NCBI GenBank assembly: GCA_037157565.1
Contig: JAZHRO010000055.1
Span: 39,401,001-39,465,000, forward strand
Origin: Thalassia testudinum
Taxonomy: Eukaryota > Streptophyta > Magnoliopsida > Alismatales > Hydrocharitaceae
Reading direction: 5' to 3'
DNA: 64,000 nt
Position 1 is the first letter of the stretch. Each line of letters starts with the position of its first letter. This document shows positions 45,239 to 57,110 of this stretch, piece by piece. A program made the translations under genes and the position numbers. A model generated the notes under the pieces. It had not been told where the DNA came from. It worked only from the letters and a program-made list of their open reading frames with translations, and did not search any database.

Positions 45239-46003
45239 CTACTTGAAGCAATGGGCCTTGCAATTATTCTCACAGTCATAGAAGCAAGGCCCATGGCAAT
45301 GTATTGGACAAATAAGCTTCATACCTCTACACTTGCCATGGTTCATGCACCTCGCATACTCCCCCAACATGTACCACCCTATGCTCTTCCCATCCACACT
45401 GCCGCCGCCGCCGCTCCCACCCCCGTGGCCCCCGCCGTGGCCTCCCCCTCCGCCTTTCCCATCGCTAAAGCCAGAGCCCGATCCCCCTCCGCTTCCCGTT
45501 CCAGTGCCGCCACCGCTGCCGCTACCACCATGCCCGCCTGCACCACCATGGCCACTACCGCTGCCGCTGCCACTGCCATCGAAGCTTCCCGAGCTACTCC
45601 CACCGCCACCGCCCCCGCCACCTCCACCGCCACCTCCTCCGCCACCATTCCCCCACCCCCAGCCCCAACCACTCCCCCACCCCCAACTCGTAAACCATCC
45701 GTGGCAATCGCCCCCCGCTACACCTCCACCACCCACGCCTCCGCCGCCACCGCCTCCGGTTCCCCCGAGGCCTCCCCGTCCCCACCCACTCCCCGTTCCA
45801 TTCCCTCTCCAATGCCACTTCGCGGCCTTGTTGTCTCCCACCGGTGACGTGTAGCACGTACATCGACTAGCACGGCTGCCTATATAACTCGGAAGGCGCA
45901 TCACTCGCGTCTCCTTACCCATGGCCACACTCGCACCGCTGGCCACCGCGACCACCAACACCGCCGCTGCCGCCAAGAACCACCTCGCCAATGAGGACCC
46001 CAT
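45239..46003 (-). CDS. Secreted glycine-rich protein with a cysteine-rich C-terminal tail
   Basis: An intact single-exon ORF of 254 residues. Residues 1 to about 27 form a hydrophobic signal peptide (WFLAAAAVLVVAVASG). Residues about 66-215 are almost pure Gly with Ser, Trp and His (GGGGGG blocks, GWGWGWG, SGSGSG). The tail, residues 218-254, has eight Cys spaced C-x5-C-x6-C and then five steps of C-x3-C, ending CKAHCFK. Cys48 and Cys50 lie near the mature N-terminus. This layout fits plant glycine-rich, cell-wall-type proteins with a conserved Cys tail (often annotated glycine-rich or keratin-associated-like); their molecular role is not established. It is probably exported to the cell wall and disulfide-linked. 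A TATA box lies 49 bases upstream of the ATG. It is the only apparently intact cellular gene in the window. An unrecognised intron near the N-terminus cannot be excluded. Confidence 0.85.
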   Translation of the reverse strand: MGSSLARWFLAAAAVLVVAVASGASVAMGKETRVMRLPSYIGSRASRCTCYTSPVGDNKAAKWHWRGNGTGSGWGRGGLGGTGGGGGGGVGGGGVAGGDCHGWFTSWGWGSGWGWGWGNGGGGGGGGGGGGGGGGSSSGSFDGSGSGSGSGHGGAGGHGGSGSGGGTGTGSGGGSGSGFSDGKGGGGGHGGGHGGGSGGGGSVDGKSIGWYMLGEYARCMNHGKCRGMKLICPIHCHGPCFYDCENNCKAHCFK

Positions 46004-46051
46004 TCTTGGAAACGCAAATCGGAGTTGGAGTAGACTTGTGATATCCTGTCC

Positions 46052-46061
46052 CCTTTATATA
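46052..46061 (-). promoter_or_regulatory. TATA box of the glycine-rich protein gene
   Basis: CTATATAAAG on the minus strand, centred about 53 bases upstream of the ATG at 46003. It predicts a start of transcription near 46025-46030 and a 5' leader of about 25 bases. Confidence 0.7.
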
Positions 46062-46579
46062 GGGGGATGGTGCATGTGTCCGTATGTGTGGCCCAGTGGT
46101 TGTTGGGTGATCAGCCACAGGATTAGTTAACAAAAAAATTGTGACAGCCTGTCTAATTCCCCAAGGTGGACAGGAGATGAGAAGAAGCCTCTCCACGATC
46201 CCTACTTCTTCTCTCTTCTTAACTTAACCCACAATGCCACCTTTATTTCTTCTTAGTGAGAAGGTTCACCAAAACCACTTGCCCGCCACGTCCAGTTCCA
46301 CCAATAGGCATGAAATTAATTAATTGTTTATTAATGGAGAAGCGGTGCAATATTCCCCGGTCACATGTCACAAGCTTTAGCTTTCGACACCGTGACGGAT
46401 AGTCAATTTCAACATTAATGGACTAATAATCTAATGACTGTGCCTTTCGTTTGCATAACAACGGGCTTTAAGTGATTAAGTATATATAGCAAACGACAGT
46501 TGGAGGCAGTTTGGATATTACAGTCGAGGGTAACCAAACTCGAACTTGAAAGAAATCCGGATTTCCTTCTTTGGTGCAA

Positions 46580-46620
46580 AACACACACACACACACACAC
46601 ACACATACATATATATATAT
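46580..46620. repeat. (CA)n / (TA)n microsatellite
   Basis: About 13 CA units followed by about six TA units. Confidence 0.95.
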
Positions 46621-46671
46621 AAAATAAATGGTCAGTATAAATGTATTTCTATAAAAAGTAATTCTCTTTGG

Positions 46672-46804
46672 TGATGTTTGGCACGCAGGTTAAGGTACTT
46701 TAACTTGTATTTGTTCACCGCATAAGCCACCGCTCATTTGCACCGTAAATTTATTCTACCTATTTTATAGAATAAATTTAACTTACCTAAATTCTCAAAC
46801 ATCA
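46672..46804. mobile_element. MITE-like inverted-repeat element
   Basis: TGATGTTTGG at the left and its complement CTCAAACATCA at the right enclose about 133 AT-rich bases. The terminus resembles that of the element at 43938-44088. No TSD was found. Confidence 0.4.
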
Positions 46805-48659
46805 TAATCTAATTATTCTATCATTTTATTTGACTCTTTCCTTGCTTCTCTACTTATTCCACCAACACCTTTCCTTTGCCAAACACCACCTTCCTATCCC
46901 TTTTCATTACGTCCCTTACATGTTAACTATGATGCAACTCCAACATACATATGGGGCCGCCAAGTTTGCTTGTTAGAAAAGAAGATACTTAGGTCCGTCT
47001 GAGCCAATTCATGTGTCGGTAGCCAACGTGAATAACTGTTCTCTAATTAGGTAATGATTGCAATAATATAATGCGTTGTTGGTCTTTTGCTCCGAAATAA
47101 AAAAAAGTAAAAGGGAGGGGGGGTTGTGGGGATGGTGGGGTAAGAAGAAGAAGAATAACATATAATGTTGGTAAAAAAGGAGGATTAGGTACGCTAAACC
47201 CTAGGAAAAGCGTTGCGGTATATTGCATGTGGTCCGCAAAAGTAACTTACGTATTTTCTCACCTTTTTGCTTGCATTATGGAACCTATAATTATGGTGGC
47301 GTAAAGGCCAAGTCTCGCAGCTTCTTTCCATGCTACTAAGCTTCTTGCAACATAGTTGATCACAGGTAGCTGGAGGAAGTATTGAATTATGTTCGGATTA
47401 CCATTCTGGTGATCATGTACTTATCTCAGATATTAACTGATTAAGGACAATGGATTCACAATGGTTTGAGCCTCGTGCATGGAGATATTAAAGCGGTTGA
47501 GCCCTAGCTAATTAAGTAGTGTATAGAATTTTTGTTGGAGCAAAATTATTTACTGTATAGATGGATCCATTGCTTGTTTAGGAGTTGGATAGTTAGATAA
47601 TTAGACCATGATTCCTTGAGGATTTACATGAACCAACAGCCTGATGGATGATTTGAGGGGTTAATGCTATTAGAATTAGTAGGAATCAAACTTTGTCATA
47701 TGTCAGTCTCTGCCGTTTTTAACATAGTAAAGATCTATATGTGTCAATGCGTGGAACTGTTACGAAGAATCTACCCTCTCACACCACATGCTGCCGAGAC
47801 ATGTGAACGTCAAGAGTGATCGAGATAGAGTTGTTGAAATTCTTGTCCAACTTTTATCAGCTTTAGAAAATTAATATGTAGTACCCTTCTTTTAAAAAAA
47901 CAAACAAAAAGAAATTGGAATCTGTAGTAGTTGCTTGATTAAAGAAAATTAATATGTAGTAGATGCCATGATTAGGCTCTCCATTTGGAAAAAAAAATTC
48001 TTTACCTCGTTTGAAACCTCCACGATGAAAAGGCGTCGGCAAAGTCATATTCTACATGATTATCGTTTATATTTGTCTACGATAGGGATATGGATCACTG
48101 TTGTTAATGGTAGCGTTCAGTGCTAAGTAACATGCCTATGGGTATGATTAAATTAATACACGGGATTAATAAGTGCTCATATAGAGGAATGATGGTGAAA
48201 TGACCTTTCCTAAGGGTCGTTTGTAATATTTCTGAAAGATAGGGGCGTGAGCAATTTTAAATCCCCTTAATTTAGGTGTGTAGGCCTTGCGAGAAGAAAA
48301 AGATTTCGTGGGGGGAAAAGAAAAGAAAATAATATCTTTATTCCATACCTCAATACAAGGGTGAGTGTAAGCGAGCCAATCATTCCCATCTTTTTCAAAG
48401 ATGGTATAATGGCCGAGTAGCACGAGCGATCCAAGTCTGTGTTAGGAGTTATGAATTATGCAGTTCTACTACTAGCATGCCTTAGCATGTGTCCTTCAAC
48501 TAGCATGCTTTAGCATGCGTCAATAGGAGGGTGAAGGTCACAGGGAGAGGGAACCAACAAACCAAAGGTTTGATGAGGTGAGACAAATAGACCTCACCCT
48601 CCTATAAGGCCAGAGCCATCTCTGGATAACAGGGTTCTAGACCCTGGAGAAGAGATGGC

Positions 48660-50222
48660 CATCAAAAGGTGCCTAAAATCGATTTGACCCTTCCCACACT
48701 CACGCACACACCCACGTACACACCCCTCACAAACCCTCACCCACTCCCTATTTGACCCCTACCACCCTCACCATCTCCACCACCTCTCCACACCACCACC
48801 ACCTCCACCTTCGTCCTCCACCACCATCTGCGACCACTCCTTTTCCCTGTCCCCTTGTAGCCACGAATAAGGGAAGGAGGGAAGCTCAAGACGGAGCAGA
48901 AGTAGAGAGGGAGAAGCATGGGCAAGGGAGAAGGAGCTCAGAGGAGCTCGAAGGAGCTCGGGAGAGAGGGCGAGGGGAGGAGCTGGAGGGGCGAGGAGGA
49001 GCCCGGGAGAGGAGGTGCGACCTCCTGCAGCTGCTAGAGGAGCTGCTGCGGCCTCTGCGAGTGTAGGATCACGCAAAGAGAAGCTCACGAGGCATTCTGC
49101 GAAAATATTTTTCTGCAGTATCAAACATGTAGAGGATCCTCAGGACGTCTATAGCTGGAGCTGGACGTCTGACAGTACGAAGAGTGTCGAGGTATGTCTT
49201 TTGTATGCACCTACATGCACGTACTTATGCTTTTACGTATCATGATTTTTAAATCCGCACACATGCGCAGGTACAGGACATGGGAAAGGCACGTGGTGCG
49301 CCCTTCGAGGTACTTTAGGACGTCTGGGGACGATTCCAGACGTCTGACTACACTCCCAGATGATCGGAGGGAGTGTCAGATGTTTGGGATTTCTCTCATA
49401 TGGTTGCGGAGGGGTTCAGACATATGTGGAAGTCGCAGGAAAGCAATGTGAGATTTTGAGGTCGTTTAAGACGTCTAGGATAAGATTTTAGTCAGTATGC
49501 ACTTTTTTGGCCCGTTTGAGGCCCAAACAAAGTCGATTTTGTGCAAACGAAGTATTGTTGGTTCTCGTTTAAGTTTCTCTATATGTTAGTATCACTCATG
49601 TACTATTTTGAACTCGTTTGATGTGTTTAGTTAATTGTATAGGTCTCCAGCCAATTGAGTATACGGGACCCACGGAGACGACGGGATCTGCAATTTAAGC
49701 CCCTATTCCACCCGTGTATCCCAGTAGAGTGGTTTTTTCTCTAATCTAAGAATTAATAATTAAATTACATACTTTAGAAATATTCGATTGAACCCTAGGT
49801 TGTGAGATGAACCTTAGGGTTGAAAGAGATGAATGAATGCTACTTTAGAAATATTCGATTGAACCCTATATTGTGAAATGAACACTAGGGATGAAAAGAG
49901 ATGAATGCGCATGTATTGAATGATTAAATTGCTGTGATGCTTATGAATGGTAGTAAACTATGAGCTGCCTGTATCACATTCAATGAACCATGACATGAAT
50001 GAAAATATCTGCGGCGTACTGAATAATCGATTGTGAAATCTTGAGCTTTCTGTTATGCATTTAATGAATTGGATATGGAAATGAGAAAGTCTATGAATGA
50101 ACCTTACAGAGAACTAGAAAGGAACTCACATATTTGGAACGAATATCGTATGTAGGAGGGAAGTGAGCTAGCCCTCAAGTACACGGTACCGAGGAGAGTA
50201 ACTTGTAATTCCCTACATAGAG
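48660..50222 (+). mobile_element. Truncated LTR related to the solo LTR at 22921
   Basis: From about 49130 it can be aligned with the solo LTR: AGACGTCTG-type motifs (49141-49480), then GGCCCGTTTGAGGCCCAAAC, GTGCAAACGAAGTATTG, a CCAGTAGAGTGGTTTTTTC block near 49730, and CAAGTACACGGTACCGAGGA near 50180. It stops abruptly at about 50222, equivalent to about 24560 in the solo LTR, so roughly 1 kb of the 3' end is missing. The GA- and CT-rich DNA at 48660-49060 is probably its less conserved 5' part. Left end uncertain. Confidence 0.7.
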
Positions 50223-50811
50223 GGGGTGAAATGTGCGTGACGTAAAAAATGCGGAATAAAAAGATAATAATCTCACAAAATAAGCAATCACACAGGACAC
50301 AAATAATTTTTAGGTGAAAACTAAAATTGGGTGAAAACCACCACCTAACCCTCTCAAGTTAGGATTTTTCGATCGACAAAATCGATCGAATCCACTATAC
50401 GAACTACTTAAACGAGGGTAGTTCAACCTCTATTACAACCACGCTACAAGTACGAGGGTAGCATTCCTCAACCCCTCCTATTCACAAGGAGGATTTTGTC
50501 CCTCAATGGAGATGAGAATTCGCAAAGCGAATACTCAAACCAAAGAACAATAAAAGTATAACAATCCTATAGAGCCACAAATAATAAAATCTAGCTTCTA
50601 TAGGAGTTAGGAAACTTCCCTTTGGTAGAAGTACATCGATGTGATGACGCGGGTGCATGAATCACGTGGCGGCGCTTCGTCGCTCTCGTAATCACATAGG
50701 GAGAGCGGATGCGCAACTGGATTCAGGCTCTCTAGATGTGGAACAAATACTTGGAGAGCTAGAGCTTCTTCTAAGCAGATTTCTTCCTGACTTGAATCAG
50801 ACCTAAACAGG
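50223..50811. other. Unclassified repeat-like DNA
   Basis: It contains CACACAGGACACAAATAATT and paired GTACGAGGGTAGCATTCC / AACGAGGGTAGTTCAACC blocks. This resembles flanks of plant LTR elements, but I could not classify it. No gene is supported; the minus-strand open frame at 50607-50900 runs into the neighbouring LTR. Confidence 0.4.
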
Positions 50812-53275
50812 TGTTTGTCGAAAGTGAAATCGGGTTTATAATAATTGCGTCGTAGTATAACCAAAATCGCTTTGAAAACAAATGAAAGTTTATTACTCAA
50901 AAAATATTAATCCGAGGTCGAACACAGGGAGCAAATTGGGATTTAAAAACTAAGAACACAACTTTCAACTTTATAAAATGTAATAATCAATCAAAATTAT
51001 GAAGCAAGAAAAATAGTTTCAATGTATATAGAAGCTCAAAAATATAAAGATGGATGTAAAAATCAGATAATTCTTTCTCTCTTCTTTGCTTCTGGCTTGA
51101 GCTTGCTCTATTCTTCTTCTTCCTTCTTCCTTCTCTGATTTCTGACTTTGGCTTCTTATTTCTCTCTTCTTTTTCCTTTCCTCTGATTGCTGGCCTTGGC
51201 TTCTCTTTCTTTCTTCTTTCTCTTTCTCTTTCTCTGCTTCTGACTTTAGTCGAGCCTTCTTCTTCCTTTGCTTTTTTGCTGAAGCTTCCTTCTTCCTTCT
51301 TCCTTCTTCTTCTTCCCTTGCGACTTCACCCTTAGCCATTGCTGAGGCTTCTTTCTTCCTCTTCTTCCTTGGCTTCACCCTCCTGGAAAGCAAAACCTAA
51401 CCCCTACCCTCCCCACGAACTCTCCTCTCTTTCTTCTCTCTTAAGCTCGCTCTCTTAGAGCCTTTCTCGGGTAACGGATCGGGTCAGCGCGCCTGTGACC
51501 AGGCCCACCGGCATGTGTGGTGGGCGAGGAGTGCGTGGGTAGTCAGGTCGAGCACCAAGTCTGCGGAGCATGGGGCACGGACGAGGCGTGAAGGGCGAGT
51601 GGGACCTCACCCCTTGTCAGGAGGCACTAAGCCCCTAGAAGTTTTTCAATTTATCCCACGTCACCTGCTCACAGATTTTCGAGGTGGGACTAAATGTCCC
51701 ACCCGCTTCTAGTGTGTACTTGCAGCAGGTCTTCCCTTGATTGCTGAGGCTGCAGGTGCTTTAGCGTTCAATTGATGGGTGCAAGTCGTTCGCAAGGGGA
51801 AACCGCACGCCTGGGACTTGGGTCCCTAGCACCTGGAGCCTGCTGTGAAGCTAGCAAGCTTCTTCAAGCCTGCTTTAATGGCAGGCAGGGGTCTTGTACC
51901 TGTCAACACGAATGCGGCCTCACGACCTTGTCAAATTACCTAAAAGGCTTCGCCGTGACACGACGAAAGTGGCCCGTGTGCTGGTGTGGTGCGGGATAGC
52001 CTGGGAGTGCTTGCATAAGTCATTTTGTGGCTGTGAAATTTGGTGTGTTCGGGGGGAGTGAGTGGAGGTTGTGGCAGTTAATGGAGAGGGGGAAAGTGAT
52101 CAGTGGGATGAAGCGATGCTTTCGAGGTGGTTGGCAAGGTGGGTGGGTGCGTGGAGTGATGGATAGACCTCGCCGGTGGTCTGTCGGAGGTGGAGAAGAT
52201 GGTGGTGGTCTGTGGTTGTCGGGGCGTGGAATTGGAAATAGATAAGGGGAAAAGAAAGAGTAGAGGAAGGGGACTTATCTACGAGTAGCTGGACGAAGGG
52301 GGAGCAGAGGGGGCGGGTGGTGCATATATGTCGTCGCCGGAGATGAAGACCCAGAGAGAGAGGTGACGATGACGAGAGGGAGATAGGCATGGGCACAGGT
52401 GTGGCGCGACGCGGAAGAAGGAAGTGGAGGCAACTCTGCCACTGGTATGGTGGCAGAGTGACGAGGAGGAGGAGTCGCCAGAGCTTGTCGGGCTTTTTGT
52501 CCGAAAGGGAAGGGAGGAATTTTGAGGGAATCTCAGGCCAAAATAAGCTTGGAATGATCGGGAGGATTTGGGGTCTCTTTTACAGTCGCAGGCAAAAGGC
52601 TTTGTGCTTGGAAGGCAAGCTTCCAAGCACGGCAACCTCGCCGACCTTGAAAGGTCGAGAGATACCCAAATCTCTCATTCGTTCGCATGAGAGATTAAGT
52701 GAAAATCAAAACTCATAATTGGGTTCATACGAATGAGAATTCCTCAGAGAATCTCCCTTTCAAATTTGAGAGGGATTCTCTGAGGAATCAAGGAGATATC
52801 CCTCTTGAATCCTTGTCGGAGTAGGATTCCTCTGCTGTAATGGTGGAGAGACCTAATTGCAAAGAACGACGAGAAAGCTAGGGGGTGTCTGCAAAGGTTT
52901 TCAAAAGCTAGGGGAATAAATGTAATTGGGTTGGACTGTTTTGAAAAGTAGCTCAAGGTGAATTCCCCTTAGGTTCAAATTTTGGTATAAACCTACTTTT
53001 GACCTAAGGAATCCAATGGTAAAGTTGTATTGTAGGTTTGACCATGTTTGACTGGGCATTTTACACAGAAACCTAATTTAGGGCAAATATTTGACTAGGA
53101 CCCATATTTAGGTCAAAATAGGTTCTAAAGGCCAAATTGAAGGTTATAAGCCATAGAGGATATTTTTCCATGAATTTTAGAGGGTTTAGTTGAATTTTAT
53201 CTTGACCAGAACCTTGTTAAATTAAGTGGGTCTGTTTTAGGGTTATAAAAAGTTATTTAATTCCCAGATTTCACA
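50812..53275 (-). repeat. 3' LTR of the older element (boundaries provisional)
   Basis: Starts TGTTTGTCGAAAG and ends GATTTCACA on the plus strand, followed by TTAACCCTTTTCT, which is a polypurine tract on the minus strand. GCGTCGTAGTATAACC and TCGAACACAGGGAG near the start match the solo LTR at 34970. A CT-rich tract at 51060-51400 gives a long K/E-rich open frame that is not a gene. Confidence 0.55.
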
Positions 53276-55165
53276 TTAACCCTTTTCTGATTGAACCAAC
53301 CCACTTTTTATCTTGTTAAGACCATTTGACCTATGTTTAGCCCCTGAGAAATCTCGTTGTTGTACTGCAATGGTAAAATTACAATTTTACCCTTTGTTTC
53401 TTGCTTTTGTCTCAAACCAGTTATTCCTTGAGTTAGGCCCTTCACCTGGTTATGTAGGAGCTTTTGTTCTCTTTTTTAGGTCAAAATGAGCTAGTTAGGG
53501 CTCATGATGGTATTCCCATCATACCCCCATGCCTAGCTTTTGCTAGTCCCTTAGCAAAATTTTAAGGTTTTAACTTTTATTCTAGACCATGAGTTCCTTT
53601 CACATATTATGATGAGTGCTTTTTTCTTTTTCTTTTTTATTAGGTTAGAATGTCGACAGTAAGCCTAGAGGTACTCAAGTACCAACCAAAATCCGGACCT
53701 GACCAACTCTAGCCTCAGTCCTCCACGAAGGTTTTTAAGGCCTATAGGAACTATCCTAAGGTTCGTTGAACTCCGCGGTTAAAGTACCCATACTTGAGAC
53801 ATATTTTAGCCTTGGTTCAATTTGTAGTGCGTTTTTTGTAAGAGATAGAGGATTTATTTGTTTGGAGAGTTTTCTCTCTCTTTTCTTTTTATTTCTAGCT
53901 TCGAATTGGCTTCTTAACACTGTCTGTATCGAATTCCTCGTCCCTATCATCAATCCTCAAAGGTCCCTGGCAATCGATGCTTCATGATAGCACTGCCCAT
54001 GGCAACCCCCAGAACCTTGGCTTTCGAGATTTTGAGATAATCTCGCCCATGACATTTTGTAGCCAAATCCAGACCCTGGCAATCGACATTTTGTGATAAT
54101 GCCGCCCATGGCATCTGAACCAGCAGGGTGCTTACATGCCCCCGGTAGGATATGTAAATATCCTAGGAGACAAGCACCGAAGAGACGATATGTTGTTACA
54201 CATGTTCGAGGGGAATTTCCCGCTTCTCTACATCGGAAACTCGTCCAAATCAACTTGTGCTGATTGGCCGCTCCTAATCTAGGCAACTTTTTTGAGAACT
54301 GAAAATGCTTTTGCATGATTTTGATAGTTATGCACATTGAACTAGACTGTGTGTAGATTGGGGTGCTTAGGTTACCGAGTCCCGCAAACCAAAGGTCTGT
54401 TAACGAGGCCGAATACTCCATAAGCCTTAGACCTAATACTTAAGCTTCATATTTTTCCCAACCTCTTGAGGATTATCTAGATCTTAGTAGATACTTGAAT
54501 GTTCAAGCCTAAGAGTCTAGCCCAAAAGGCCTAAGATCAGCATTCCTACTAATCTCTTTTCGTGTCTCATTAGCACTTTTTCTTATATTTTTCTCTTTTC
54601 CTTGATGTGGTCTAAAACTTTGGTTAATCCCTTAATCTCTTACTAATGACTATCTCTTTTTCTTTTTCATTTTGTGCTCCTTTTTTGTCATTTTGCTCTT
54701 TTTATCCTCACGATTTGTATGGCCTCAAAAATTTTTCTCTCCCCCCTCAGTTTTTTTAATTCTTTTTCCAAATTTTTTAATTTTTTGGTTTTTTCTGTGA
54801 TGTGTTTTTTTTTGTTGAAACCTTTTCTTGTGAGACGAGTTTTCATGAAGTTTTGCACTTTCATACCCCCCATGCCTACGATTTGCAATGTCCCCATTGT
54901 AAATTAGGTGGGTTCGAATTCAGCTTAGTTCATTCATTATGATAGGTTTTGGGTGGGCGAACGGGTCAAGGTGACTGTTGCGAACGATTTCTAGACTCAG
55001 GTATGGGTACCTGAGGTGGAGTCAGCTGTTCTAATGGATGAACCCTAAAGAAAATATGAATTCAGCATAGGAATGTCAAGAAAGGTTTTAGGATTTTCAA
55101 GAATGATGGGTTGCCTCTTGTTAAGCACTGAGTTTTATTTCATCGGCTGGGCACAATGAGCTCAG
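50812..55165 (-). mobile_element. Older Ty3-like LTR retrotransposon, interrupted by a younger relative
   Basis: On the minus strand this is the 3' part of an LTR element: a putative LTR at 50812-53275 (TG...CA) and internal DNA at 53276-55165. The internal part matches the younger element in order: a CATGCCTAGCTTTTGCTAGT block (53519) against CATGCCTAAATCTTGCTAGT (57386), GCGAACGATTTCTAG (54982 against 58997), and the ORF-end region (55121-55165 against 59361-59405). At 55166 it is cut by the TG of the younger LTR. The remainder must lie beyond the right edge. No gag-pol coding is visible here. Confidence 0.65.
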
Positions 55166-55479
55166 TGACAGAAATGCCATTTTCGCGCATTTGGAAGTCG
55201 TCGAAAATCGTAGTATAGTCGCGCAAAAATGTTCGTCAAAAATTGATTTCGAAAGGTAACGAGACATGAGTCTCGGTCGTTCGTCTCTAGGAGGCATTGC
55301 TTTTACTTTTGAAATCGATCTTTTTGCCGCTCTATTTTGTTTAGAATCGCATGCCTGTTTGTGATTATTATGTATTTACGTACGACATGCTTAGTTGCAA
55401 GAATATTAAGAGTTAGAAGCAGGCAACATTAATCACGCAAAAGATAATATCAATCATTAAGCTCATGGTGATTTCAAAC

Positions 55480-55481
<2 letters not shown>

Positions 55482-55522
<41 letters not shown>
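55482..55522. repeat. (AT)n microsatellite in the 3' LTR
   Basis: About 20 AT units. The same place in the 5' LTR (62997-63010) has about seven. Confidence 0.95.
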
Positions 55523-55525
<3 letters not shown>

Positions 55526-55990
55526 GTGTTTTCATTCATTCATTTGGGAGTTGTTGCACAAGGAATCTAGAGGAAAGCTTGTACATAAATGCTTGAAAAT
55601 TAAATCTAGCTATCAGAAAATGATCGCATACAAGAATCGATAGGGGGATTTCGCATGCATCATTGGGGGAGAAGTAAGACTACACTACTAAGCAGTAAAT
55701 AAACGCAGTAAATAAACAAAAAGCATAATCTAAATCTAACAGAATGGAAGGGCATTCAGGGGTGGTCCCCGATGACCTTTGAATGGTTGAGAGAAGAAGG
55801 AGGGGCGGCCAATGGAACTTAGGCCGGCCCTTGGAGAGAGGTTGGGGAGCTGATCCAGCTTCCTGGCATGGAGATGGTGGCCTCCATGGTGGTGCTCAAC
55901 TCGTGGAGGTGGAGTGGAGATGGAAGTAGCTATTCTAAGTGGAATGGATGCTAAGGAAGTGAATGGGTGCAAATGGCCACCCAAGGGGTC

Positions 55991-56000
55991 TTTTTATAGA
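55991..56000 (-). promoter_or_regulatory. TATA box in the 3' LTR
   Basis: TCTATAAAAA on the minus strand; an identical box lies in the 5' LTR at 63478-63487. Confidence 0.6.
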
Positions 56001-57089
56001 CCTAAAGGAAGCTCTCTAGAGAATTATGGAATTCTCTAGAGAGGCCTATGGTGGGAGCTTGTGGGAGAGTGAGAGAGAGAGGGTGGATGGTGGCTTTTAG
56101 ATCCACCAAATGTGAATCTAAAAATTGAATGGCTCTTGGTTGCTATTTTTGGCAACCAAGGCAACCACACATGGTAGAGAGTTCTAGAGAACTCTAGGCT
56201 AGATATTTTTGTGTGGATGGTGTGTGTGGGTGTGTGTGGGTCGAAACTTAGGTGGCTAGGTTGATTAGGTTTGATTTTAGTGGGTTTAGGTCAAGGTAGG
56301 TCTCAAATTAGGGTTATAAACCCTAATTCACTAAGGTAAAGTGCAATTAAACTTAATACAAGTTTAATTAGGTGTGTGGAAACTTAATTGAGAGTAAAAC
56401 AACTCAATTAAGTCAGGTCTAGGTCAATTGGACTCTCACTGAGTCCAATTGGACAGTGTGTGCTGAGATCAGGGCTCAATTGGACTCAATGAGTCCAATT
56501 GAATAGGCTGATGGAATTGACTAAGATCCAAGTCAATTAGGTTTAGTGAGGACCTAATTAGGTCCTTAGGGAGGTCTAGAGGTGATGTACTAGGGTTAGG
56601 ACACCTTAATTTATGTTCCTATGGGGTTGGAATTGGGTTTATGGACCTAGAGAACCAAGATCAAGGCTTAAATCTCAAAACTGGAATTGGAGAGCAGTAT
56701 CAGATGTCTAATAATATAATCAGACATCTTATCCTCAAAAACCAGTAGTCCAGACTTGTTTTCTGGATGTCCAATCAGAGTCAGGAAGGATTTCGGATTC
56801 TGTTTTGGGTATTCTCCAGAAATTAGACGTCTGAAAAAGTGTCTGGACGTCCAATAACACTGCAGAAGTGGGTTTGAAGTGTGCGGGAGTTGGCTAAGGG
56901 TCTTGGACGTCTTAAAACTTATTTGGACATCCAGAGAAGGGTTGAAACTAGGGTTTTTGGGCTTCCTTGGGTGTTGTGACCTAATCTAAGGGTGGCTAAG
57001 GCTTGAGGAAGTCTCTAGGCTATCCTAGGGCTAGGATGGACCTAAGCTCTTCACATTTTACTGCTTTATTCTTACTTAATAGAATAACA

Positions 57090-57110
57090 AACTTTTAACC
57101 CCCTTACATT
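57090..57110 (-). other. Putative polypurine tract
   Basis: Read on the minus strand, GTAAGGGGGTTAAAAG directly precedes the TGTTATTC start of the 3' LTR. This is the expected place for plus-strand priming. Confidence 0.5.

Larger units (their letters stand above)
46062..48659. other. Spacer upstream of the glycine-rich gene
   Basis: It holds promoter-proximal DNA of the 45239 gene, a CA/TA microsatellite (46580-46620) and a MITE-like repeat (46672-46804). No other coding region is convincing. Minus-strand open stretches at 47043-47228, 47863-48048 and 48166-48423 give no recognisable protein. Confidence 0.55.
55166..57089 (-). repeat. 3' LTR of the younger element (about 1.92 kb)
   Basis: On the plus strand it starts TGACAGAAATGCC, firmly fixed by the identical start at 62675. 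The other edge, AATAACA at 57089, is inferred from the following pyrimidine tract (CTTTTAACCCCCTTAC). TATA box on the minus strand at 55991-56000. The 82-codon open frame at 55736-55984 is present in both LTRs but lacks an ATG. Confidence 0.8.

Noticed and set aside
45333..45854. Plus-strand proline-rich open frame of 173 codons and overlapping Ala/Thr-rich frame (45191-45847)
   Set aside because: They are antisense shadows of the glycine-rich gene: GGN codons read as CCN or GCN on the other strand.
51019..51393. 124-codon Lys/Glu-rich minus-strand frame
   Set aside because: It comes from a CT-rich low-complexity tract within an LTR and has no domain.
55736..55984. 82-codon frame present in both LTRs (also 63223-63471)
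   Set aside because: There is no ATG; it is duplicated only because LTRs are duplicated, and it lies just downstream of the LTR TATA box.
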